Assembly: GCF_052324685.1 (NCBI RefSeq)
Contig: NW_027506909.1
Location: 420,848-484,847 of the forward strand
Length of the DNA: 64,000 bases
From: Brachyhypopomus gauderio
Lineage: Eukaryota > Chordata > Actinopteri > Gymnotiformes > Hypopomidae
Reading direction: 5' to 3'
A program made the position numbers and the translations under genes. Positions 47,103 to 57,749 of the stretch are shown here, one piece after another (positions within the stretch are counted from its first letter, which is position 1; each line of letters starts with the position of its first letter). Under the pieces are notes generated by a model, which saw nothing but the letters and a program-made list of their open reading frames with translations, was not told the DNA's origin and ran no database searches.

Positions 47103-49879
47103 ATGGGGCAGAAGGTTCCGGGAGGTATTAAGACGGTGGACATGCGGGACCCTGCGTTTCGGCCCCTCAAACTGGGGCTGCAGGCCCTCGATTACACCAA
47201 GCCGGCTCGGCTGGACATGCTGCTGGACACACCTGCCGTGTCGTCGGACGTGCAGGTGCAACACTCGTGGAACAACGACGACCGCTCGCTTAACATCTTC
47301 GTCAAGGAGGACAACAAGCTCATCTTCCACCGGCACCCAGTGGCGCAGAGCACGGACGCCATCCGGGGCCGCGTGGGCTACACGCGTGGACTGCACGTGT
47401 GGGAGATTAGCTGGGCCATGAGACAGCGCGGCACGCACGCCGTGGTGGGTGTGGCCCACGGTGAGGCGCCCCTGCACTCGGTGGGCTACACCGCGCTGGT
47501 GGGCAACAATGGGGAGTCCTGGGGCTGGGATCTGGGCCGCAACAAACTCTACCACGACGGCAAGAACCAGCCCGGCCAGACGTACCCCGCCTTCCTGGAG
47601 CCGGACGAGACTTTCATCGTCCCCGACTCGTTCCTGGTTGTGCTGGACATGGATGAGGGGACATTGAGTTTCATAGTGGACGGACAGTATCTGGGTGTAG
47701 CTTTTCGGGGACTGAAAGGCAGGAAGCTGTATCCTGTAGTAAGTGCAGTATGGGGCCACTGCGAAATAAGAATCCGGTACATCAATGGACTTGATCGTAA
47801 GTATCATATGTTGAACATCCCTCCCCCATCCAGTGCTATTAGAATCTGCTTTTGTGGTTTGTTTATATATTAAAATGGTGGTCATGGGAGCTTCAGGTCT
47901 TCATTCAATATTAATAATGTAAAGGCAGCTACACTTTCCTGCAGTGGGCCATGAAGTCACCGTTTGCTTGCCCTGAATGTCCTGGAAGGTAATAATTGAC
48001 TTCGCTGCTATCTGCTAACCACTCGTTCTCTCCGTGGCCTTAATCCCTTCTGCACATGGGGATGAACTCCACAGCTTATGTGGGCCCCCCCTCCATTCAC
48101 GGCTTTTTCCGTCCTTTCAAGCCCTGAAATGAATGCGTTCTTTGTCACATACTGAAACGGTGTATTGCTTATCCTTTAATGTGTGTCCTGGGTTTTTCTT
48201 TTTTAATAATTCATCATTCTGCATTGGTGAATGAAATGTCAAGAGGCCCAAGACTTTTCTAGCAATAAAATCTGAACACACCATGCATTTAAAAATGCAT
48301 TTCAAACTCAAATATTACAAATGACTTCATGACGTGCCAACCCCGTAGCCACATTAATTGCTCCAGAAACGGCCCCCGTAGGTTTGTTGTAGTACAGCCT
48401 AATGACCCCAAACTTTAATCTTCTAAGTCTTTGCTTAGTCTTTGGGGGAATAATAAACTTCCCAGAGTTAAGGTAGGTGGTGTGGTGATGTGTCATCGCT
48501 CTTATAAATTACCCATTTCTGTAATGGGACTCTAAATGCGCACCAGTGTGATCGGTCTTTGCCTGTATTGCTAAAATCTTCCATTTGTGCTGTGTATATT
48601 TTCCTATCAAATGATAGTGATGTATTACTATCTATACACTGCATTAACAGTACATGTGTTAATGCAGTTTTTGAAAACACCAAATATAGTGTAAATGTAT
48701 ATATGCTTACATATTTAAAATATCCATAAATTTTTTATGCTTAAAAACGACCCAACTCAAAAGAACGAAGTGGGCCACAAGAAGCGGAACGCAGCCGTCA
48801 GGTACCTGACTCTGACCCTGACCCTTGCTCTGACCCTGACCCTAGCTCTGACCCTGACCCTGACCCTAGCTCTGACCCTGACCCTAGCTCTGACCCTGAC
48901 CCTAGCTCTGACCCTGACCCTGACCCTAGCTCTGACCCTGACCCTAACCCTGACCCTGACCCTAGCTCTGAGTTGCCATCACACCAAAAGAACTGCTAGT
49001 CTGTTCTGTGCACCCTGCTAACCTGCCAAACTTTGCTAATGCACGGGTAAAGGAAACTCTGCCTTCTGAGAGACTTCATAACTCCACAGAGGGATGTTCA
49101 GATGACATCACCGTGTGGAAAGAGCAGTCTGGGGCGGCGAGAGCGCCCGGCTGCCTGGGAGCCAATAAACACCCCGTTTCCAACGGAAACGAACGCGTGC
49201 CCAACAGTTACGTCCTGTCTGACGAAGACGTATGTCCGTCATCCTGAGGTGTTGTTCACACGTGGGGTGGCGGGTCTCACAGGAAATGGGGCTTAGTGTC
49301 TTCAGGGGCGCGAGTCGACGCTGCATCGAACGTTTAATGATCGTCTGACTTCAGGATGCTTCTCGTACGGCACCACGATGCCTGGGTGCAGGTGTTCCTA
49401 TTTTAACTTTTTTTTTTGGAGGGGTGGGGGTGCAGATTACTCAGCCTGGGCCACTACATCACCTCACGTGTTCTTGCACTTGTAATGTGCTGGTTCAGAA
49501 GCTCTCCTTCCCTGGGGTCCAGTTTGGGAGGGTGTGTGTGCTATGAAGTAACCAGTGTAGCAGGTGGTAGTGATTTTGGGAGCCAGGATGAAGCAGGGTG
49601 ATTCTGGGATGGAACCAGACTGAAAGCCTTACTGTAACCAATTATCGTGTTTATCATATAGTTCAGTAATCTAGTGTAGGCGGTTCATACACTTTAATGG
49701 GTTTATAATTCAATATGTTCAACTTGCATGTAAGGTAAGCTTACATGTACTGTTATGATAAGAATTGCCAAGAACACTTGAAATTACAAGAAAAATTAAG
49801 GGTTCTAAGCAGTGTCTTGTAGAGTACATGAGTGGTAAAAAAGTCTGAATTGAGATTGATCACAATTCTCTCTCCCTGT

Positions 49880-49921
<42 letters not shown>

Positions 49922-50062
49922 TGTTTGCGCGCAGCTGAGCCCTTGCCACTCATGGACCTGTGTAGGCGTTCTGTGCGTCTAGCCCTAGGCCGAGAACGCC
50001 TGAGTGAAATTCATGGACTCCCCCTTCCTGCTTCCCTGAAGAACTACCTGCTCTACCAATGA
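47103..50062 (+). CDS. spsb1: SPSB1, SPRY domain and SOCS box protein 1 (2 coding exons)
   Basis: Substrate-recognition subunit of a Cullin-5/Elongin B/C ubiquitin ligase. Family members bind (D/E)(I/L)NNN peptides in iNOS, PAR-4 and similar partners. Coding exons are 47103-47796 and 49935-50062. The donor is GATC|GTAAGT and the acceptor GCGCAG|CTGAG; the split codon C|CT restores the proline of the conserved NGLDPEPLPL junction. The product is 273 aa, equal to human SPSB1. Residues about 1-32 are the conserved N terminus [19 protein letters not shown]30.2/SPRY domain spans about 33-230, with [25 protein letters not shown] and [17 protein letters not shown]. The SOCS box spans about 232-273, with the Elongin-binding [13 protein letters not shown] and a C-terminal [12 protein letters not shown]ullin-box region. 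The start is the ATG aligning with other SPSB1 proteins; in-frame sequence upstream is UTR. The first coding exon is GC-rich compared with its flanks, as is usual for conserved coding sequence. Confidence 0.97.
48806..48970. repeat. (CTGACC)n satellite with CTAGCT punctuation
   Basis: Hexamers of CTGACC are interrupted regularly by CTAGCT, giving 18-bp and 24-bp higher-order units. The array lies in the SPSB1 intron between the two coding exons. It keeps reading frames open, for example as [10 protein letters not shown], but is not coding. Confidence 0.95.
49883..49918. repeat. (GT)18 beside the SPSB1 exon 3 acceptor
   Basis: Pure GT repeat in the position of the polypyrimidine tract. It ends 16 bases before the first base of the SOCS-box exon at 49935. 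Confidence 0.95.
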
Positions 50063-51660
50063 CGACAGGAGTGCCTTTCCGTCGGTGCAAGGCTAGTCCC
50101 ACCCTCTCTGGTAGCCCTTTCTGCCTCCTTCCTTTCCCCAAACCCCCTTTTTGTGGCTTGCTTTAATCATCTACTGGACACCCAGCGGGAGACTCCAGGA
50201 GCCTGTAATGAGAGGAGCAGGGTCGGGGTGTACGTCGCGTTTTGACCCTGTTTACCATGGACACCCCCTCACGCAGATCTGTTCCTCTGTCATTTTAGTC
50301 TTTTTTTTATTATTTACATTAGGATTACATGGTGACGTACTCGACAGGCTGAGATTTGAGATTTTGAATGCTGGATTTTAAATAAAATCAGAGTTTACAG
50401 TGGGTCTGAGATGCAATAGTTAATTCAGTTTGACTGTCATGTACTGGGGTGTGGGAGTTGGTAAAAATGACAAACAAAAGACTAAGACTTGGTCTTTGCT
50501 TTACGACAACCTCGTCAATAATCACAGATCCACTTTTTAAGTGAAGGGTTTTTGTGCTTTTGTTTATTTTGTTTATTTCAATCTCCTGCTCATCCTTTTC
50601 TCTCTTAGGAATCTTAGGATAGCTGCATCTAAGTGTGAGGTTTAAGACATAGGGCTCCTTTTAGCGGGATGTGCACGTCTACTCGAGTCGAGTGTCTGCG
50701 TGGCGATGGCGTCCCCCCCCTCTCTGGACTTGTTAAATATAGTCTGGTGTTGGCTCACTGCAGCCCTGCCTGTCTGGCCTGGGGTATGGGGCTCTGACCT
50801 CAGCGTCTATAATGGGGTCGAGAGGCTAGCGCCCACGGCATTGGAAACCACAGCTAGCGTCTTGTGCTAGCCCGCCTGCATGGCTCCTAAAGCCATCGTA
50901 TCCTTCCCTCAGTTAACACTGTAATATCTGAAGTGCCTGGCCATGTGAGAATGGTGCACCGTGTAGGGGACATGGATTAAACGTGGGTGGGCGGATGGTG
51001 TCACTGTGAAACTGTAGCATTCACAAAGGAGCCTCATTGCTGCAGGCTGTTGGTCTTTTTTTATATCTGTATCTGTTTTCTGTGTAACTTGCATTCTGTG
51101 TGTGTGTATGTGCATATGTATTTGTTTGTTTTTTTTTTTTTTTGTTGTTTTTCCCGGATTTTTCAATGTTGTTTTTAATCTGTTGTCATGGTAATGCTGG
51201 GAGGAAGGACATGTGAGCCCCCCCAGTATGAAGTGCGTATGTGTTGACACTAATGTACTGTGCCTTTAGTCCCTGAGCTGGCCACTGAACGGCACCTCTG
51301 CTGTTGGTGGGCAACAGTGATGTACTGAAAAGCAAACATTGCCGTTTTCTTTGCACAGCCCATTATGAGACTTCCTGTGGGTGTGGTCACATTTGCTTAA
51401 GTGGAGTCTGTCTTCCTGACACCTTTTTTTTTAATTTTTTTTTTTATTTTTTATTTTTCCTTTAGTTCTCACACACCCATACTGGTCGGTCTTCAGATGT
51501 GCAAATGAATCTCCTTGTTTGCCATCACTTATGCTGGGTCACGTTCCGCTTTCTGTTTCTGTATCCTTCCTGTCTGCAGCCCATCGTCTTTGTATTCAGT
51601 GATGTAGATAATATTGATAACTATCTAATAAAGTTTATTATAAATGAGCTTTTCTTATGT
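50063..51660 (+). other. probable SPSB1 3' UTR
   Basis: Sequence after the stop codon contains an AATAAA at 50381-50386, giving a roughly 350-base 3' UTR, and a second at 51627-51632, giving about 1.6 kb. Both are on the sense strand. Mammalian SPSB1 has a long 3' UTR, so the distal site is plausible. The stretch between has T-rich runs at 51130-51145 and 51425-51460. Confidence 0.45.
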
Positions 51661-52913
51661 GAGAATTTTAATGCTTCAAAACTGACCTGTGTGTTTGGGT
51701 TTATTAGTTCTTCTGTATGGTACAAAGCCATCAAATAAGGCAGACACCACAAAGTCTCAACTTTCATGTTGGGAACTAAAAAAATGTAGACAAAGTAAAA
51801 CCAAAAGTCACCTGAAGGTTGTAGAAACGAGCCGTTCAGAGCTTGATGTACTCCCTCTCATTCAGTCAGCATCAGCGGGAAATTCAGTACAACACGTCAC
51901 TGCGTCTCTGAGCGGAAAGGCTGACAACTGCTGGGAAGTCCAAAAAATGACCACTAACTATATTTGTGCTTTCTATCAATGTAAAGAGATTCGTAATAAT
52001 GCGTGACTCATGGTCTGGTTCTGAAGAAGACGCCGGACTCCTTGCCCTGGCGGGAAGAAGCTATCTTAACACTTACGTTTTGTACTCGAGCGGTCTCAGA
52101 ACATCAAGTTTGCTTTTCAAGATGCATGCAGTGGGACATTTCGATCTTGAGACATAATTTGGAAGCTGTGTGAGAGTAGCATGATGATATCCCCCCCCCC
52201 CTGTCACGGCCTGCTGGGCCCAGCGGTGTGTTTTATGACCGGTCTGGTGTGGCGGGGTGCTGTCGTGAGCCCGTTAACGTCTCCAACAGCAAATGTGTAT
52301 GCGGTGGCTCCCAGGAATGTAGCTTTGTATCACTGTTCCTCACATCACCACGGCTGCCTGGTTGCTATGGCAGTGTGTTTGCATACACAGATCGGGCCGC
52401 TGCTTCCCCATGAGGTCACCGCTCTGAAGAATGTGGCCTGGCTGGACCGCGTTCTGTTTGGGTGTCTGGAAACGCCACATTCCTGCCTGCAGTCTTCCCT
52501 CCAAGTGCTGAACGCACATGCTTTGGGGAGGTGTACTGAAGGGGGTTTCAGCACACGCTTTGGGGGACGGTGCCGGTGAGCTGTTGCATACATGTGCTCT
52601 AACATGGTTTGGTTCACGCACCGTGAAACCCTTTTCCTAAAGGTGTGTGCTTTTGAGAAGGTCTTCGTAACCACTCTGTATGCCATGTGTGTTTAAGCGT
52701 ACAGCATGCGTTGCAGTCCAGTGCAGTTCATCAGGACTAAATGAACAGCTGTGGTCATAAAGCTGGGCTTGCACGCTCTGTTAATCGAAAACCTCCAGTT
52801 GTGCTCTACTGCAACAATAAAGGGCTTTATGCAGTGCCCTGTGTCTTACTGGCTGCTGCGATGTTGGTCAATATAGACTGTTTTCCAGAGCTGCTGTTTT
52901 TGCAGCTGGCCAG

Positions 52914-52962
<49 letters not shown>

Positions 52963-55054
52963 CTTATATCCCAGTCTTAAATCTCCTTCACCTTCTCACT
53001 CAGGATGCGGAATGGCACAGAGGCCCCAGTGTGCTATTTCAGCTGTATGTGTGTAAGTGATGTGTGATGTCCTTGTTGTAGACTCTTATGAGACGGGTCA
53101 AAAGCAGCGTTCTGTAACCTGGGGACATGCTCTGTGTGAGTGCCGTCACTCCCCGTACCTGGAGTCATTCATCCCTTAACCCTGTTCCCTTTCCTTAATT
53201 GTAGGCGAGCCACTTTAGTAATTTTCCATCAGTAAACACTGAGCACGTGGCTTTACTTTGAAACACAATCACAGAGTGTGTTGTAATTCACATGGACTAC
53301 TGAAAGCCTTCCACCCCAATCTTGCTGTCATGTTTCTTGTCGATGTACAAATGTAATGGAACGCAACTCCATTTAATACTGGACACACGTGCTCAAGATA
53401 CCCTTCACTCCAGAAGCACAGCTCAACGGCCTGTGGGAAATGGCTGAGGAGATAAAAGATCAAGAGATGGTGAAAGCAGAGGAGAGAGAAGAGATACTAC
53501 TGCAGTAAATGTCTCCAATTTAGTCTGTTGAGACTTAATGAAATGTGTTTAAAAGTTCAGGTCTTAAGTGAACCTCCAGCTAGCAATTACCAATTTGCAA
53601 TGTACAACGAGCTACAAAAAACTCCTAAATGTTTGGACAAAGACAAACGTGTCTGAGCCTCTTCAAGCACCGTTGATGTGACGGCACACGTGTGTCAGAA
53701 CTCCATTTGCTCCTCAGGACAACGAGGGATTACACACACTTTCAGCTTTCTGTGACTAAGCCATAAAAAATAGTGTTGCAAGTCCTAGAAAAGCAACGAC
53801 TTTTTGAACATGCACATTATACCCAACTTGGAGGACACGGTCAATTCAGGAATAGGAAATATCTTTAGCAGTCTGTCCCCACAACTGGAAACGACCAAAA
53901 CCAAACACTTTCTAAGGCATAGAATGGACTACAGTTAGATGGACTACTGTAGTATGAGGAATCTGTTGTCTTCCAGGAAGTGAAGTTGGAGTAATGAGAT
54001 CACGCAGGGCACCGTAGCCCACAGTGCAGTACACACCGGCCCACAGTTAAGTTTAGCACCCTTGGCCTGACGGGTAAGTGTGACGGGAGAGAGGACTGTG
54101 TCGTCCATTTTAAGGGCTTGCTGTGAGAGAACACTAGAGGTGTTACTTCAGACACTAATCTGACAGGTAATGCAGCCCTGTGTGCAAATAGACTTCTGGG
54201 CATCGGAGTGGTGAAGGAAAGCGTTCCAGCTCAAACGGAGACGCAGTCTGGATGAGCAACGTGGTTCCGCAGTAGAGCGAGAGGAGAAAACTGGACTGCA
54301 ATATCACTTCCAGCTGAAAAGAAACCAGAAGTGCTTGGAGCATAAACGTTGACCTGAAATAGACAGACCCAAAACCAAAACATCCATTAAGCTCTTACAG
54401 TGCTGAGAAACTGGGAATGAGGCATATCGGGAAATTTCTGTACAAACGCTGGTAGTTGAGCCTTTTTTTCTTGCTACTATCCAGCAATGATGACATATGC
54501 AATGATTGAGATCTAAAAGCATGAGAAAGCAAGGTGGGGTGTGGGGGCTTTGACTAACATGTCCTGGACTACGTGTGGAGACACAGTGGCACGTTTGACC
54601 TGTAACCACTGGTGTGTAATGTGTATGGGTGAAGGGCACTACAGAAACTGTAAATGGGGAACACTGATAAGTTACTAGCCTTACAACTCACAGCGAATGT
54701 AAATTACACAGCATGATCTGTCAAAGCTGTGAAGAAGTTTGGTATATTCGTGGTTGATAATGATACAGTGTTGTCCAAACCCTTTGAAATTTCACACAGG
54801 ACACCTTCACAAAACAACACATTCCATAGGACGCCTTACAGCTACGGCAAGCTCAAATGTTCCACAAAATCTTCCACTTTTCCCCAAAGTTACCACTTAG
54901 AAACATTATATAACCTGTTTGAGTCTAAAAAGTGATCCTTTTATTTAGTAACCACACTGAGGTCTTAGAGTTGTTTAGTCACACCCTTGGTACTCTGAAC
55001 CATTTATTTGAGGCAGAACACTGTTCACTGTGCATGTATGTCCAGATGCATATG
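51661..55054. other. non-coding region
   Basis: No exon is recognised. (GT)n is at 52915-52959 and an 11-base C run is at about 52191-52201. Confidence 0.45.
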
Positions 55055-55062
55055 ATGTATAG

Positions 55063-56062
55063 CAGGCGTACTCAACTAAAACTGTCCGCGGTCCAATTTT
55101 GGCAGATACCTGTGACCTGAGGTCCGGTGCGGCGGGGGTGGCGAACGTAAGTTGTTGAGTTGTTGAGCGAGGGGGGGGGGGGGGGGGGGGGTGCGCGAAC
55201 GGTGGAGGCGTTTATACTTTCGCGAGCGTCACTGCAGTGTTCTCCGAAACGATAGGCGTTTTGTCCGAAACGATATGTGGTAGAAACACCCCTCAAAACA
55301 GGGGAATGAACATTTACCTGACCAATTTTAATGTTGCTATATGTTTCAGGTTTGAAAAGTGCTGGAATTTAGGTTAAAGTACTTTAAAATGCTTGAAATT
55401 GTAACTACTTGGTTTCACAACAAATATCTGTCTGACTGAATAGTTCTCTTGTATTAGGTTAACAAATACGAGCCTCTTGTAATTCCAGGACGAAACATGA
55501 GAGAACGTGAAGACGTGAAGATTGGGCGTTTTTTAAATAAACAACCATTAAATAATGTGATAAAAAGCGAATTATTTCGAGTATATGTATAAATATTTAA
55601 CTTAATTATGTTTAACATGCTGGGAAATATTGAAATGGACCTTGAAAGTGACGTACAAGTGCTTGAATTCCACCTTATAAAGGTGTATGAACCCAGAAAA
55701 CGTGACTTTGTTCATTGCGCTGAAGCGCGGCGCGAAGTTACAAAATTCGAGAGGTGCACGACCTCGCGAACCGACAGCGCGCGAGGCACTCGCGCACACG
55801 CGGAGCCACAGCGATTACGTCATTTTCGCCGCGCGGACCCTCGCGCCGCTCGCGAAGCGTCAACCAGGCAGGCTTGTTGTTGAGCGGGGGTGGGGGGGTG
55901 GCAAACGTAACACTCGTGACGGAGTGTTTTTTCAATAGCGCTGAAATAAATGCTCCGGTTTTGTTTTGGTCCGTATCCAGTTAATCAGGAATGAGATTGG
56001 GTCCGGACAGGACTGCGTTCGGGTCCGGATCCGGACCGCGGTCCGCCAGTTGAGTACCCCTG
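55063..56062 (+). mobile_element. hAT-type non-autonomous element, 1000 bp
   Basis: Perfect 8-bp duplications ATGTATAG flank it at 55055-55062 and 56063-56070. The ends are CAGGCGTACTCAACT and AGTTGAGTACCCCTG, inverted repeats of the hAT CAGGGGT type. No transposase frame is present. The right ~110 bp matches the 43217-43528 element in inverse orientation. A 21-base G run (55171-55191) and a second G-rich block (about 55886-55903) both follow a GTTGTTGAGCG motif, suggesting an internal duplication. The CpG-rich block at 55720-55860 is unlike the flanking DNA. Confidence 0.92.
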
Positions 56063-56586
56063 ATGTATAGTGTATATAGTATGTGATGGCTTGAGTGAGC
56101 TTGGCACAGTGACTTTTGTATGCATTAGTCCACGAGGAGACTCTTGTGGGCCGTCACTGACCTACACTGCATTTTCCTCCTAGCCACAGTGTGACTATGG
56201 TGCTTATAATGGCAATACATGTTTATAGGCTTCTGTATGTATACAGACAACATTCATTGAACCTGGCATCAGCTACCCACTCTTGCTTGATTTGACTGAC
56301 TAATATTCCCTATCTGTGTTTCAAGGCTTGGGAGAGTTTTCAGCATTTCTTACTGACGCAAGTGGTGATACCTTAAGATAAGCGTTCTGTTTTCCTGGCC
56401 TAGAGAATGCATGCTGTCTGGCTGACACTCTGCACCCCCCCCCCCGGTTGATACTTTATGGGCTGGGTGTAGTCATGGAGGCTGAGAAGGGCATTAGCCT
56501 CTTGCTGGCATCTTGGCACACATGAATCAGGGTGGATGCCAATGGGGGCTTCATGGGGCCTCTGCCTGCAGTGGAGCACTACCCCG

Positions 56587-56612
56587 TGGGTGGGGGTGGG
56601 GGTGGGGGTGGG
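56587..56612 (+). repeat. (GGGGGT)n, G-quadruplex-type motif
   Basis: GGGTGGGGGTGGGGGTGGGG and on: at least five G runs of three or more with one-base loops. Confidence 0.9.
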
Positions 56613-57016
56613 AATTGGTGTCACAAAGCACTCACCTCCTTCTCCAGGACCTGTCCGCCACCACAGCAGACCAGACATCAGATATCTCTGTGAAACAATC
56701 TTCCCCTGCAGTGGGTGTCATCGCCTGGGTTTGCTCAGATAATCGCCTGCCCTGGCCACGTCTAGACGACGCATTAAAGCCTGGTTTGGGAGAGTGTGTT
56801 CTGTCTACGCTGTCGGCCGGATAAGAGGAGGATTACTGTACTGCCTATTTCTCCGGAGGCATCCTGTTAACCTCAGGCTAACAAATGTCCCGCAAGTCTT
56901 ACCCCCACGTCCTGTCTTCATGCTTATCTGGATGCATTGATAAGGTGTTTATCTGTGAAGTTAATAAAACTGCTAGAATTCCACCTGGAACAGAACAGAA
57001 GAATCCTCTGGATTCT

Positions 57017-57020
<4 letters not shown>

Positions 57021-57090
<70 letters not shown>
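57021..57090. repeat. (CT)n microsatellite
   Basis: CT repeat of about 70 bp with one TTT interruption. Confidence 0.95.
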
Positions 57091-57488
57091 ATTTGTGGTG
57101 CAGACGAGCAGGAGATGGTACGTATCTGCACCTGTGAAACAGCTGCTGCTGACTAACCCTTCTTATCGTCCAGAAACGAGAGACCGTCTCACCACTTCTA
57201 CACATATCTATTCATATAGTACAAACAAGCGCTACACTATGAATATACGGCAGACCGTGTCATTTCCTGTTCATTGCCCCGCCCCCCCCCCCCGTACATT
57301 ATACAGAGCAACGACTGTATTTGCTTCACCTCTCTAACCTGGAATGAACTGCAGTTACTATATTGTACCATTGTGATTAAGAAATCTGATCAGTGTGTGT
57401 TTTTGTGTGGCAGAGGTCAGGTATGTGAAAGGTGAGGGCAGGGCAGGGTTCGGGTGTGTGGGAGTGGCCAGTGTGGCCTGCCAGGGCT

Positions 57489-57535
57489 CGGGTGGGGGTG
57501 GGTGTGGGTGTGGTGGTGGGTGTGGGGGTGGTGGT
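57489..57535 (+). repeat. GGGTGTG-rich tract, G-quadruplex-type
   Basis: Repeated GGGTGGG and GGGTGTG blocks give several G runs with short loops on the plus strand. A similar but looser G-rich stretch is at about 58664-58705. Confidence 0.8.
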
Positions 57536-57749
57536 GATTGCAGTGCTTGTGGGCCTTGTGCCAAGAAGGGAAATGTGACACCGTTCATGTCAGCAAGGTA
57601 TCACCACCATCTGCTCCCTCTCTTTCTCTGTCTGCCCCCCTCCCTCCCCCCCCTCCCTCCCTCCCCACCTTTCTCCATCTTTCTATGTCCATATGTCTTC
57701 CTGAAGCAACAAGCTGTCCAGGTACCAGTGCTAACTTGCCGGACCTAAA

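Noticed and set aside
46758-47885. Long minus-strand frame of 375 codons
   Set aside because: It lies antisense to the SPSB1 coding exon, where high GC content keeps the opposite strand open. It has no recognisable domain.
48806-48970. Interstitial telomere
   Set aside because: The hexamer is CTGACC, not the vertebrate CCCTAA/TTAGGG, and it is punctuated by CTAGCT.
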